64,000 nt of DNA from Candidatus Microbacterium colombiense (GTDB taxonomy: Bacteria; Actinomycetota; Actinomycetes; Actinomycetales; Microbacteriaceae): the NCBI GenBank assembly GCA_029203165.1, contig CP119308.1, positions 434,001 to 498,000 on the forward strand, read 5' to 3'. The notes under the pieces were generated by a model, which saw only the letters and a list, made by a program, of their open reading frames with translations, did not search any database and had not been told where the DNA came from. Positions 49,975 to 58,371 of this stretch are shown piece by piece (within the stretch, counting starts at the first letter, position 1; every line of letters begins with the position of its first letter). The translations under genes were made by a program, and so were the position numbers.

Positions 49975-51509
49975 GTGGAGTCGTGCGCCGTGGGTCTGTC
50001 AACGTGTCATGGCTCGTCGTCTCCATCGTGCTGGAGATGTGCGCAATCGCGGTCCTGGCTGTCACCGTCGGATGGGTTGGATCGAACCTCTACGACGGCA
50101 AGGCGGTGGACTGGAGGATTTTCGCCTTACTGATGGCCGCCTTCGTCCTGTTGCGAGCGTCGTCCGGCACCGCTGCCGGTACCTTTGGGGCCCGGGTAGG
50201 AACGCTGTACCGACGGCGGGCGCTCGTCTCCTCAGTAACGGCGTCCCCGGATCGGGTGAAGTCGATCGGGCCTGGATCGGCCCTGTCCAAAGCGCTCGAC
50301 GTAGAGGTCGTGGGTGACTTCCTCGCTCGCGCAAGCGTCGGCTGGATCTTGGGGAGCCTCGAGGTCGGGGCGGCCGGTGTCCTCATCCTCGTCTCGGGAC
50401 TCCCCGTTCTCATGGTGGGGACGGTGGGCGTCGCCGTCGCATTGTTGATGGTCCTCGGTGCAGCGCTGGTCCGGGCCAGGCGTGACTGGCGTTCGTCGCG
50501 CCTGTCTATTACAGCGCAGTCCATGGAGGGACTGCTCGGGCTCGAGACCACCCAGATCCTCGACCGGAGCTATGCGAGTGCAACGCAGATCGATGCTGAG
50601 CTGAAGGAGTACCGCCGGCTCGCCGGCCGAGTGGATGCGGTCGCCGTCATTGCGTCGGTGCTGCCAACCGCGGCGCTCGTCGCGGTTGTCCTCATCCTCT
50701 TCCTGGGGGGATCCGATCCGGGGGCGCCGGGGACCATCGCGGCCGGGATTGGGATAGCGCTCCTGGCCACCTCCGGCATCGAGAGGCTCGCTGCCGTGAT
50801 CGTGGACACAGCAGCGACCATGGACGCAGCGCACGGCCTCCGCGAGTTGGAGAGCTTCACGGTGACGTCGTCCGAGGTCTCCCAAATTGCCGCCCTGGCT
50901 GGCGCTGTTCATCAGCACTCCTGGGACGAAGATACGCTGCTCGAGGCGTGTCACGTGACAGCGACGTTCGCACTGGGCCAAGGGCTCACGCGCCCGGTGG
51001 ACATCGTCATCCGTGACGGTGACCGACTGCTCATCAGCGCCCCTTCGGGGTTTGGAAAGACGACGCTCGGCGAGGTCCTCTCCGGAGAGCGGGAGCCGAC
51101 CGGAGGAGTTGTCAGACGTCGCGATGGTGTCGTCATCACGCGCGTTCTACAGGCAGACGACGACCACATGTTTGGAAATAGCCTGCTGTTCAATGTCGCG
51201 AGCGGGGTCGAATGGCCGCCCAGCGACTCGCTGCAAACCCGTGCTCGCGCGCTGATGATCGAGCTCGGGCTCGGCAGCCTGTTGGACACCATGCCCGCGG
51301 GGTTTGCGCAGCCCGTGGGGGAAGGGGGATGGAGGCTATCGACGGGGGAACGAACACGGGTGTCTATCGCGGCAGCGCTGCTCCGCGAACCTGACGTGCT
51401 GATCCTCGATGAATCGATCGCTACTCTCGACGGTGAGACAAGGGAGAAGATCCTCGCGGCCTGCGTGCGTCACAGCCGCGCGACGCTGCTTTTTGCCCAC
51501 TGGGACTGA
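49971..51509 (+). CDS. ABC half-exporter, shortened at the H-loop
   Basis: 512 residues coupled by ATGA to the C39 exporter. Membrane domain in residues 1-290 with five or six helices, then an ATPase domain: Walker A is APSGFGKTT (Ala in place of the first Gly), signature LSTGERTRVS, Walker B VLILDESIATLD. The protein stops at LFAHWD, right at the H-loop, so the last strands and the ~40-residue C-terminal segment of normal ABC domains are absent. Probably the heterodimeric partner of the C39 protein, possibly with a weakened ATP site. Confidence 0.85.
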   Translation: MSGVVRRGSVNVSWLVVSIVLEMCAIAVLAVTVGWVGSNLYDGKAVDWRIFALLMAAFVLLRASSGTAAGTFGARVGTLYRRRALVSSVTASPDRVKSIGPGSALSKALDVEVVGDFLARASVGWILGSLEVGAAGVLILVSGLPVLMVGTVGVAVALLMVLGAALVRARRDWRSSRLSITAQSMEGLLGLETTQILDRSYASATQIDAELKEYRRLAGRVDAVAVIASVLPTAALVAVVLILFLGGSDPGAPGTIAAGIGIALLATSGIERLAAVIVDTAATMDAAHGLRELESFTVTSSEVSQIAALAGAVHQHSWDEDTLLEACHVTATFALGQGLTRPVDIVIRDGDRLLISAPSGFGKTTLGEVLSGEREPTGGVVRRRDGVVITRVLQADDDHMFGNSLLFNVASGVEWPPSDSLQTRARALMIELGLGSLLDTMPAGFAQPVGEGGWRLSTGERTRVSIAAALLREPDVLILDESIATLDGETREKILAACVRHSRATLLFAHWD

Positions 51510-51568
51510 CTCTTGTCGCCGCTGGCAGACTCGCCACGGCACGGACGACGAGCCGATACCGTGGAGGG

Positions 51569-51787
51569 GTGATCCCTCTCGCCATCGTGCTGTTTCTCAA
51601 CGCCGCCTTCAACGCCCTCGTCTGGCCGAGGTTCTACAAGCGCGTTGCCAACGACCCGCGTGCGCGCGACGAGAACGGCAAGGCGACGCCGTTCCTCACG
51701 GTGCACGTAGTGCTGATCTCGATCGCCCTCGTGCTCGCACTGGTGTCGGTGCTGCTCGGCATCGCGGCTCTCACCGGCGCGCTGTAA
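51569..51787 (+). CDS. Small two-helix membrane protein
   Basis: 72 residues from a GTG. Two membrane segments (IPLAIVLFLNAAFNALVWPRFYKRV and FLTVHVVLISIALVLALVSVLLGIAALTGAL) around a charged loop. It resembles a small conserved actinobacterial membrane protein often annotated as SCO4848-like; function unknown. TACCGT 5 nt upstream of the start suggests a leaderless message. A 14-bp perfect palindrome CGCCCGGCCGGGCG (51788-51801) follows the stop and lies between convergent genes. Confidence 0.7.
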   Translation: MIPLAIVLFLNAAFNALVWPRFYKRVANDPRARDENGKATPFLTVHVVLISIALVLALVSVLLGIAALTGAL

Positions 51788-51802
51788 CGCCCGGCCGGGC
51801 GG

Positions 51803-52258
51803 TCAGCTGACGACGGGCTGCTGCAGCTCGGTGATCCAGTCGAGCTGGTCTTCGGACTCCGCTCGTACGTACACTTCGCGGCATGGTCCCTCGGCGTGGG
51901 CTCCGCGTACGGTGATCGCGTCGTACAGTGCCTGCCAGCTCCGATCGATCGTCGCCATCTCGCCGAGGTGGAGGCCGGTGACGGCGCTCGCGGCGGCGGG
52001 CAACTCCACGATGTCGATGCCGTCGAGCGCCGGACCGTCGTACACGAAGCCGGCCGTGATGCGCACGCCGTTCTCGTCCATGTCGTACTCGGCGATCGGT
52101 GTCGCCAACGAGGCTCCCGCCGGAGCCAGCGCGTCGGCGACGCGGTCGAACAGCGGGCCCACGACCCCGGCGACTTCGGGCTGCGTCGCCACCGTCTCGG
52201 TGAGGGCCGCCAGCCGCACGGCGGGAAGGGGCTTCTCGGTGATCTCGATCTCGGACAT
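51803..52258 (-). CDS. GyrI-like/effector-binding domain protein
   Basis: 151 residues. Pattern ITEKPLPAVRLAALTETVATQPEVAGVVGPLFDRVADAL, then ATPIAEYDMDENGVRITAGFVYDG and HLGEMATIDRSWQALYDAITVRG, the two-repeat SHS2/GyrI-like effector-binding fold found in MerR and AraC regulators and as free-standing ligand-binding proteins. No DNA-binding domain. Binds hydrophobic small molecules in relatives; here unknown. Confidence 0.8.
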   Translation of the reverse strand: MSEIEITEKPLPAVRLAALTETVATQPEVAGVVGPLFDRVADALAPAGASLATPIAEYDMDENGVRITAGFVYDGPALDGIDIVELPAAASAVTGLHLGEMATIDRSWQALYDAITVRGAHAEGPCREVYVRAESEDQLDWITELQQPVVS

Positions 52259-52333
52259 CGGTGTCTCGCTCTCTTCCGCGGGGAGGGTGGTGCGCCCACG
52301 ATAGTCCAGCGCACCGACACGGCGGCGGCCGCG

Positions 52334-53662
52334 TCAGCCCACCTCGTACTGCCTCGCGTGTTCCGCCCAGCGTGATTCGACCGGAAGTGCGCGGAGGGCC
52401 CGGTTGCCGACGGCCAGGCCGACCGCGATCAGACACAGCGCCGCGCAGATGAGGATCGTCCCGTCGCGACCGAGAACCGTGAGGCCGAAGCCGGCGATCA
52501 GCGGTGCGAGGGGCATCGCGCCCATGCCCAGCACGCCCGCGGCGCTGCCTGCCCGACCGAGCAGATGCGTCGGGGTCGCGACCATGAAGTAGCCCATCAT
52601 CCCGGCGTTGAGCGACGGCAGCAGCAGCACCGCGCCGCCGAGCACGGCGATGATCGCCCACGGAGTCGTCACGAACGAGAGCCCGATCACGGCGACGGCG
52701 GCGACCGCGAGACCGGCGATCGTGAGCACGCCGGCACCGATGCGGGGCACGAGCAGGGGTGCCACGAACGCTCCGACGAGCATCGCGATCCCGATCCCCG
52801 CCGAGATCGTGCCGATCATGAGTTCTGAGTATCCGTCCTGCTGCAACGCGTAGATCACGGTCGTGATCGCGGCATTGAACCCCAGGTTGATCATCGTGGT
52901 GATCACGAGCACTCCACCCAGATCGGGGCGCGAGAGCAGCCAGGTGAAACCCTCGCGCATCTCCCGCCACACGGATGCCGTGTCGAAACCGGGATCATCT
53001 GCCGCGGGGGCGGCGTGTTCGAGCGCGGCGCGCCGGAGCGCGGGCGCTTCGTCTCCGTTTTCGCCCGCAGCGGTCGAGCGGCCGCGCTCCAGCATCCACG
53101 CGGTGAGCGCGGCGATCACATGACAGACGGTCATGGCGACGCCGATCAGCCAGCCGCCCACGCCGAGCAGGAGTCCGCCGAGGGGGCCGCCGGCGAGCTG
53201 CAGCGCGGCATCCCGGCCCTGGTTCGCGGCCTGCGCGCGGCCCATGGCGTCGTCGGGCACGATCTCCTTGATCGCACTCTCGCCCGCGACGTCGAACAGG
53301 CCGCTGCGCGCCGCGAGCAGCACGTCGATCACCAGCAGGGTCACGAAGGTGAGCGAGTCGGTGAGGGCGAGCGCCGTGAACGCGCCGGCGAGCAGTATGC
53401 CGAGGAGCGACCCCCACAGCATCAGGGCGATGCGCGGATGCCGATCGGCAAGGATGCCGCCCATCAGCGTCGCGAGCAGGCGGGCGACCATCGCCGCGGC
53501 GCCGACGATGCCGGCCTGGGCGGGGTCGTTCGTGATGATCAGGGCCAGCAGGGGGATCGCGAATCCGAACAGTGCCGCGGCCATGCCCTTGCTCGTGTCG
53601 CTCACGAGCCAGATCAGATAGCGGGTGTTGCGCCACAGGCGGTGCGCGGTCACGGTGGTCAT
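52334..53662 (-). CDS. MFS transporter
   Basis: 442 residues, twelve membrane helices. Start MTTVTAHRLWRNTRYLIWLVSDTSKGMAAALFGFAIPLLAL is typical of the MFS group of macrolide/multidrug exporters; motif A-like GGILADRHPRIA after helix 2. A 60-residue cytoplasmic loop in the middle is Asp/Ala rich. Divergent from an ArsR-like regulator with three shared half-sites, so expression likely responds to its ligand. Confidence 0.9.
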   Translation of the reverse strand: MTTVTAHRLWRNTRYLIWLVSDTSKGMAAALFGFAIPLLALIITNDPAQAGIVGAAAMVARLLATLMGGILADRHPRIALMLWGSLLGILLAGAFTALALTDSLTFVTLLVIDVLLAARSGLFDVAGESAIKEIVPDDAMGRAQAANQGRDAALQLAGGPLGGLLLGVGGWLIGVAMTVCHVIAALTAWMLERGRSTAAGENGDEAPALRRAALEHAAPAADDPGFDTASVWREMREGFTWLLSRPDLGGVLVITTMINLGFNAAITTVIYALQQDGYSELMIGTISAGIGIAMLVGAFVAPLLVPRIGAGVLTIAGLAVAAVAVIGLSFVTTPWAIIAVLGGAVLLLPSLNAGMMGYFMVATPTHLLGRAGSAAGVLGMGAMPLAPLIAGFGLTVLGRDGTILICAALCLIAVGLAVGNRALRALPVESRWAEHARQYEVG

Positions 53663-53676
53663 GCCTTGAGAGTAAA

Positions 53677-53711
53677 TGCGCAAGAACAATTGCGCAAGTC
53701 TTATTGCGCAA
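53677..53711. promoter_or_regulatory. Array of three TTGCGCAA half-sites
   Basis: TGCGCAA (53677-53683), TTGCGCAA (53690-53697) and TTGCGCAA (53704-53711) are spaced 14 bp apart, each pair forming an inverted repeat, in the 74-bp gap between the MFS gene and the ArsR-like gene. Further on, TAGACT (53725-53730) is a -10 box 6 nt before the ArsR-like start (leaderless). Confidence 0.75.
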
Positions 53712-53736
53712 TTGTGAGTGCGGATAGACTCGCGCC

Positions 53737-54318
53737 ATGAGCGAGGAGCAGAAGCGACCCGATCCGGTGTGGATGACATCGGCCATGCTCAAGGCGTACA
53801 CGCATCCGCTCCGCCGCGAGATGCTGCATCTGTTCCGTCAGCGCGAGCACCTGCGGGCGGCCGACATCGCCGAGGCGCTGGGTGTCGCGGCCAACAGTGC
53901 GAGTTTCCACCTGCGGGTGCTCGCCGACGCGGGGCTGATCGAAGAGGCGCCGGAGCGCGCCCGTGACCGCCGCGATCGCGTATGGGCCCTGCGCAAGCAG
54001 GCGCTGAGCCTCGGCGGGCCGGAGAACCCTGTGCCGGACGAGGTACTCGGTGGGGTCATGATGAACGCGCTCGCAGAGGAGCATCACGAGATGCTGCGCC
54101 GCGTGCTCGCCTGGACTCCCGAGTACATCAGCGGGCGCACCACCGAGACCCATGCGGCATTCTCCCAGCGCTCGGTGCGACTGACCGGGGCCGAGTTCGA
54201 TGCACTCGTGGAGCGCATCGAAGACGTGATGACCGAGGCGGTCGAGGCGCATGACGCCGGCGACCCCGACAGTCGTGCGTGGCAGATCGACCTCCTGGCC
54301 GCCGATGACCGGATCTGA
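53737..54318 (+). CDS. ArsR-type helix-turn-helix regulator
   Basis: 193 residues. N-terminal winged helix LKAYTHPLRREMLHLFRQREHLRAADIAEALGVAANSASFHLRVLADAGLIEEAP of the HTH_20/ArsR type, then a helical C-terminal dimerisation or sensor domain. No ArsR metal-binding cysteines, so the ligand is probably not a metal. Divergent from an MFS exporter; the TTGCGCAA array between them is the likely binding site. Confidence 0.88.
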   Translation: MSEEQKRPDPVWMTSAMLKAYTHPLRREMLHLFRQREHLRAADIAEALGVAANSASFHLRVLADAGLIEEAPERARDRRDRVWALRKQALSLGGPENPVPDEVLGGVMMNALAEEHHEMLRRVLAWTPEYISGRTTETHAAFSQRSVRLTGAEFDALVERIEDVMTEAVEAHDAGDPDSRAWQIDLLAADDRI

Positions 54319-54364
54319 GCTCGGTGTGGGCGGGTGCCGAAACGGCGACGATCCGCAACGCGAT

Positions 54365-54394
54365 CGGCGCGGCGCGTGAGAACGCGCCGCGCCG
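54365..54394 (+). terminator. Hairpin terminator after the ArsR-like gene
   Basis: CGGCGCGGCGCGT (54365-54377) and its complement (54382-54394), 13-bp stem with a GAGA tetraloop. A 14-bp direct repeat AGGCGAGTGAGCTC follows at 54424 and 54438, overlapping the end of the next gene. Confidence 0.75.
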
Positions 54395-54449
54395 AGAGCG
54401 GATGATCCGGACTTTCGCCCGCCAGGCGAGTGAGCTCAGGCGAGTGAGC

Positions 54450-55136
54450 TCAGGGGATCGCCCGTCGGAAGGCGAGGAACGAGACCCCGGTGAGCACGGC
54501 GACCACGACGAGTCCCCAGAGGGCCAGGCCCAGGGCTCCGAGGTCGCCGATCGTGCGCCACACGCTCATCCACAGCTCGAGCCGCGTCGCGAGGAACACC
54601 AGTCCGACCAGCACCAGCCCGAGCCCCACACCCACGACGGTGAGCACGAGCGGCCCCCAGCTCTTGTAGATCGTGGCGCCGGTGAAGCCGACGACGAACA
54701 GCAGCAGGGCGAGCGTGAAGTAGACCACGAAGGCCCCCACCGGTCCGGCCTGCCACAGCCACGGCAGGTAGAACACGTAGCCGTTCACGCCGTAGCCGTT
54801 CGTGGCCATCTCGATCCCGCCGCCGATCAGGAAGATCACCCCGAGGAACGCGCTGCCCAGGATCGCCGTGAGCATGGTGCCCGCGAAGAACTCCCGCCGC
54901 GTGATGCTCATGGCCTGCGAGAACGGGAACGTGAGCGTCATGGCCGAGATGCCGATCGCGAAGAAGTACCACAGGGGAGCCTGACCCCCGCCGCCGTACT
55001 TCGGGCCGTCGGTCGGGATCATCGCGTAGATGAGGATCGAGAGGGCCGTCGCCGCACCGAGGATGATCAGCGGGACCCAGATGAACGTCTGCCGGTTGAT
55101 GAGCTGCAGGCGGATGACGTTGAGCGTGCGTCGCAT
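54450..55136 (-). CDS. ABC-2-type transporter membrane protein
   Basis: 228 residues with six membrane helices and no large soluble domain (TFIWVPLIILGAATALSILIYAM, WYFFAIGISAMTLTFPFSQAM, LGVIFLIGGGIEMATNGYG and others). It lies directly downstream of an ABC ATPase gene with a TGATG overlap and is therefore the permease of the export pair. The MTLTFPFSQAMSITRREFFAGT segment is typical of the YtrC-like exporter permeases. Confidence 0.8.
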   Translation of the reverse strand: MRRTLNVIRLQLINRQTFIWVPLIILGAATALSILIYAMIPTDGPKYGGGGQAPLWYFFAIGISAMTLTFPFSQAMSITRREFFAGTMLTAILGSAFLGVIFLIGGGIEMATNGYGVNGYVFYLPWLWQAGPVGAFVVYFTLALLLFVVGFTGATIYKSWGPLVLTVVGVGLGLVLVGLVFLATRLELWMSVWRTIGDLGALGLALWGLVVVAVLTGVSFLAFRRAIP

Positions 55137-56038
55137 CAGCGGACCTCCTCTTTCACGGCCGACCGCGCGTCGGCCTTCTGGGTGAGTCGCACGATGAGCT
55201 GCTGCAGCGACACCGGCGCCAGGTCGAGACCCGCCGATGTCACCTCGGCTCGCTCCTCGGTGGACAGTGCGCCCAGCACGGTGACGGATGCCACGCGGCC
55301 GAGCGCTTCTCGATGAAGCACCTCGCGGCCGCCCACCCAGGCGTCCACTGTGGCGGCATCGCCGACGACGGTCACCGCGCGATCGCGCACGGCATCCGTG
55401 TCTTCGTTCAGGAGGATCGTGCCGTTGTCGATCACGATCACCTTCTCGATGAGGTTGGAGACCTCGTCGATCAGGTGAGACGAGAGGATGACGGTGCGCG
55501 GGTGCTCCGCGTAGTCCTCGAGAAGCCGGTCGTAGAAGATCTGCCGGGCGACCGCGTCGAGGCCGAGGTAGGGCTCGTCGAAGAACGTGAGGTCGGCGCG
55601 CGAGGCGAGGCCGATGATCACGCCGACCGCCGACAGCTGCCCGCGGGAGAGCTTCTTGATCGTCTGCTTCATGGGCAGCTGGAACTCGGTGACGAGTTCG
55701 TCGGCGAGGGCCTGGTCCCAGTTCGGGAAGAACAGGCTCGCAGCCTTGAACGCGTGCTTCGGATAGGCGTCGTCCGGGTACTTCTGGCTCTCTCGCACGA
55801 AGCAGATGCGGCCGAGCACGCGCGAGTTCTCGTAGGGGTGCTCGCCGAACACGCGCACGGTGCCGGACGACTCGAAGTTCTGAGCAGTGAGGATCGACAT
55901 CAGCGTCGTCTTGCCGGCCCCGTTGCGTCCGAGCAGGCCGTAGATCGCGCCGCCCTCGATCGTGAGCGAGACGTCGTCGAGCGCTCGCTTGTCCTTGTAG
56001 CGCTTGGTGAGGTTCTGCACCTCGATGACGGTGGTCAT
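55136..56038 (-). CDS. ABC transporter ATP-binding protein (YtrB-like)
   Basis: 300 residues. Walker A GRNGAGKTTL, signature LSRGQLSAV (variant), Walker B LTFFDEPYLGLD, H-loop SSHLIDE. C-terminal ~90 residues are an extra domain. Overlaps the GntR gene upstream by 4 nt, so regulator, ATPase and permease form one operon, the arrangement of the ytr-type systems that respond to cell-wall-active compounds. Confidence 0.92.
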   Translation of the reverse strand: MTTVIEVQNLTKRYKDKRALDDVSLTIEGGAIYGLLGRNGAGKTTLMSILTAQNFESSGTVRVFGEHPYENSRVLGRICFVRESQKYPDDAYPKHAFKAASLFFPNWDQALADELVTEFQLPMKQTIKKLSRGQLSAVGVIIGLASRADLTFFDEPYLGLDAVARQIFYDRLLEDYAEHPRTVILSSHLIDEVSNLIEKVIVIDNGTILLNEDTDAVRDRAVTVVGDAATVDAWVGGREVLHREALGRVASVTVLGALSTEERAEVTSAGLDLAPVSLQQLIVRLTQKADARSAVKEEVR

Positions 56039-56421
56039 GCGGGGTTCTTCCCTTCTGCGATGGTGTGTGCGGCGCGCTGCCGGAGCAGGTCCGCGAGGTC
56101 GTCGGCGCTGAGCCCGAGCGTGCGGGCTTCGGCGAGGAGTGGGTCGAGGTAGCGGTCGGCGAACACGGCCCGACGCTCGCCGAGGAGGATCTCCTTGGCG
56201 CCGTCGGCCACGAACATCCCGATGCCGCGGCGCTTGTACAGCACGCCCTTGTCGGTCAGCATGGCGACTCCCTTGGCTGCGGTGGCTGGATTGATGCGGT
56301 AGAACGCGGCGAGCTCATTCGTGGAAGGAGCCTGCGCCTCTTCGGCGAGCGAGCCGTCGACGATCGAGTCCTCGATCTGCTCGGCGATCTGGAGGAAGAG
56401 CGGTTTGCCTTCTTCGATCAC
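56035..56421 (-). CDS. GntR-family regulator, YtrA type
   Basis: 128 residues, too short for a full effector domain, as in the YtrA subfamily. Winged helix KPLFLQIAEQIEDSIVDGSLAEEAQAPSTNELAAFYRINPATAAKGVAMLTDKGVLYKRRGIGMFV. Represses its own ABC operon until a cell-envelope stress signal. The inverted repeat just upstream (56435-56466) is the probable operator. Confidence 0.93.
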   Translation of the reverse strand: MIEEGKPLFLQIAEQIEDSIVDGSLAEEAQAPSTNELAAFYRINPATAAKGVAMLTDKGVLYKRRGIGMFVADGAKEILLGERRAVFADRYLDPLLAEARTLGLSADDLADLLRQRAAHTIAEGKNPA

Positions 56422-56434
56422 GAGTCCTCCGGTC

Positions 56435-56466
56435 GGTTAGTGGGTTACTTACTCGACTAACTAACC
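56435..56466. promoter_or_regulatory. GntR/YtrA operator
   Basis: GGTTAGT (56435-56441) and ACTAACC (56460-56466) form an inverted repeat separated by 18 bp of A+T-rich DNA (GGTTACTTACTCGACTAA), 13 nt upstream of the GntR start. Confidence 0.6.
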
Positions 56467-56555
56467 ATGCAACCCGAAGGGTGTCAAGGGCGTGTGTGGC
56501 GGGCACAGTTTCGGGGCGGATGATCCGCGCGGATCCCGGGCGGATGTGCGGCGGG

Positions 56556-57356
56556 CTATGCCGTGATGTCGCGACGCTCGAGCACGAGGGCGGATGCCGC
56601 GGCGAGCACGAGCGCGATCCCCCAGACGAGCGCGAGACCGCCGAGATCCACACCGTCGAGCAGGGGTGACCGGTGGTATACCCAGGCGTACGGCGAGAGT
56701 GCGTTCAGCCACTCGACGTCGGAGGACTGCTTCGCCACGGCCTGCAACACGTAGCCCAGCACCGCGATCCCGGCGCCGACAGCGGTCGCCCAGACCTTGC
56801 GCCCGGTGAGCGCACCCGCGAAGAGGCCGGCGGCGGCGCTGAGGAACGCGAGTCCGACCAGGGCGGCGCTCGCCCCGATGATGCGCGGCGGATCGATGCC
56901 GAGCTTCGCCGGTTCGTTCATCACCCACACCAGCACCCCGGCGAAGGCGCCCAGCCAGGCCAGGCGCACGAGCACCGAGAGCGCGGATTCGGCGGCGTAG
57001 CTGACGCGACCGATGCCGTGGGCCAGGTCGAGTTCGAGGCGGCCGGACTCTTCGGCACCGGCGATCGCACCGGCACCCCAGATGACCGCGGCGATCGTCA
57101 GCAGCAGGAACCCGATGAGGCCGTAGAACGTGCTCTGCGTGTAGCCGGCGCCTGTGGAGATCTGGTCGTAGCCGATCGTCTGCACCAGCTGCTTCGGGAG
57201 TGCGTCGATGATGCTCTGCAGTTCCCCGCCGGTGCCGAAGCTCGGGTACAGGGGCAGGTACAGGAACAGCACCGCGGCGACGCCGACCGACCAGCCGAGC
57301 ACGCCACGCCACGACTCGCGGATGCTGCGACGGAACACCGGCAGCGCGCTACTCAT
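56556..57356 (-). CDS. ABC-2 transporter permease
   Basis: 266 residues from MSSALPVFRR. Six membrane helices (GVLGWSVGVAAVLFLYLPLYP, FYGLIGFLLLTIAAVIWGAGAIAG, LLSSAAAG-like, ALVWGIALVLAAASALV). The E-E-S-G-R-L-E-L segment after the second helix is typical of the family of bacitracin/multidrug export permeases. Overlaps the ATPase gene upstream by 8 nt. An alternative GTG start lies three codons upstream. Confidence 0.85.
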   Translation of the reverse strand: MSSALPVFRRSIRESWRGVLGWSVGVAAVLFLYLPLYPSFGTGGELQSIIDALPKQLVQTIGYDQISTGAGYTQSTFYGLIGFLLLTIAAVIWGAGAIAGAEESGRLELDLAHGIGRVSYAAESALSVLVRLAWLGAFAGVLVWVMNEPAKLGIDPPRIIGASAALVGLAFLSAAAGLFAGALTGRKVWATAVGAGIAVLGYVLQAVAKQSSDVEWLNALSPYAWVYHRSPLLDGVDLGGLALVWGIALVLAAASALVLERRDITA

Positions 57357-58284
57357 GTCCGTCACCGCGCTCCTGCGCGGCCTCCCCGTACAGCCGCAGC
57401 ACGGACTCCTCCAGGTCGGGCTCCTCGATCGTGAGGTCACGCACCTCGAATCGGGCGAGGTGCTTCAGCAGCGGATCGATCGCGCCGTCGACGGTGCCGG
57501 AGAGGTGCACGAGGCCGTCGCGTGACTGCGCCTCGACCCCGCCGAAACCGGGCACCGAGGCGAAGGAGGAGTGGATGCCGGCGGCATCCGTTGACGCGAT
57601 CGACGCACGCACCCGCCGCACCGCGCCGAGTCGCAGCGACGCCACATCCCCGTCGGCCACGATGCGTCCGTCGGCCAGCACCGCGACCTCGTCGGCGGTC
57701 TGCTGGATCTCGCTGAGCACGTGAGAACTGAGCAGCACGGTCTGCCCGGCGTCGCGTGCCTCGCGCACCATCTGCAGGAACTCGCGCTGCACGAGCGGAT
57801 CGAGGCCGCTCGTCGGCTCGTCGAGGATGAGCAGTTCCGGGTGGTGCATGAACGCCTGGATGAGCCCGAGCTTCTGCTTGTTGCCCTTCGACAGGGTGTG
57901 CACGGGGCGGGTGAGATCGACACCGATCCGCTCCGCGAGCTGCTGCGCGGCGCCGGGAGCGACCGGGCCCGACACCTCGGCGTAGAACGCGAGCAGGCGA
58001 TGACCGGTGACGCGACCGTCGAGATGCAGCTCGCCCGGCACGTATCCGATCCGGCGCCGGAGGGCCGCGCCGCCGCGCCGCGGATCCTCGCCGAGCACCA
58101 GAGCCGTGCCGGAGGTCGGTCGGATGATGTCGACCAGGGTGCGCAGGGTGGTCGTCTTGCCGGCGCCGTTCGGGCCGATCAGTCCGAAGACCGTGCCGGG
58201 CGCCACGCGCAGATCGAGCCGGTGCAGCGCGGTGTGGTGGCCGTACTTCTTGTGCAGCCCGGTGATCTCGATCGCAGCGCTCAT
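57349..58284 (-). CDS. ABC exporter ATP-binding protein
   Basis: 311 residues. Walker A GPNGAGKTTT, signature LSKGNKQKLGL (SKGNKQK is diagnostic of drug-export ATPases of the DrrA/CcmA kind), Walker B LLILDEPTSGLDP and H-loop SSHVLSEI. The C-terminal ~90 residues form the extra DrrA-type domain ending EVRDLTIEEPDLEESVL. Paired with the permease downstream; probable substrate a hydrophobic drug or lipid. Confidence 0.93.
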   Translation of the reverse strand: MSAAIEITGLHKKYGHHTALHRLDLRVAPGTVFGLIGPNGAGKTTTLRTLVDIIRPTSGTALVLGEDPRRGGAALRRRIGYVPGELHLDGRVTGHRLLAFYAEVSGPVAPGAAQQLAERIGVDLTRPVHTLSKGNKQKLGLIQAFMHHPELLILDEPTSGLDPLVQREFLQMVREARDAGQTVLLSSHVLSEIQQTADEVAVLADGRIVADGDVASLRLGAVRRVRASIASTDAAGIHSSFASVPGFGGVEAQSRDGLVHLSGTVDGAIDPLLKHLARFEVRDLTIEEPDLEESVLRLYGEAAQERGDGHE

Positions 58285-58371
58285 GGTGCCGTCCCTCTCC
58301 CGCTCTCCGGAGCGTATGCACGGGGCTGGTCGGCGTCAAGAGCCTGCGCGTGCGCCGCGTACAGTGGGCTG

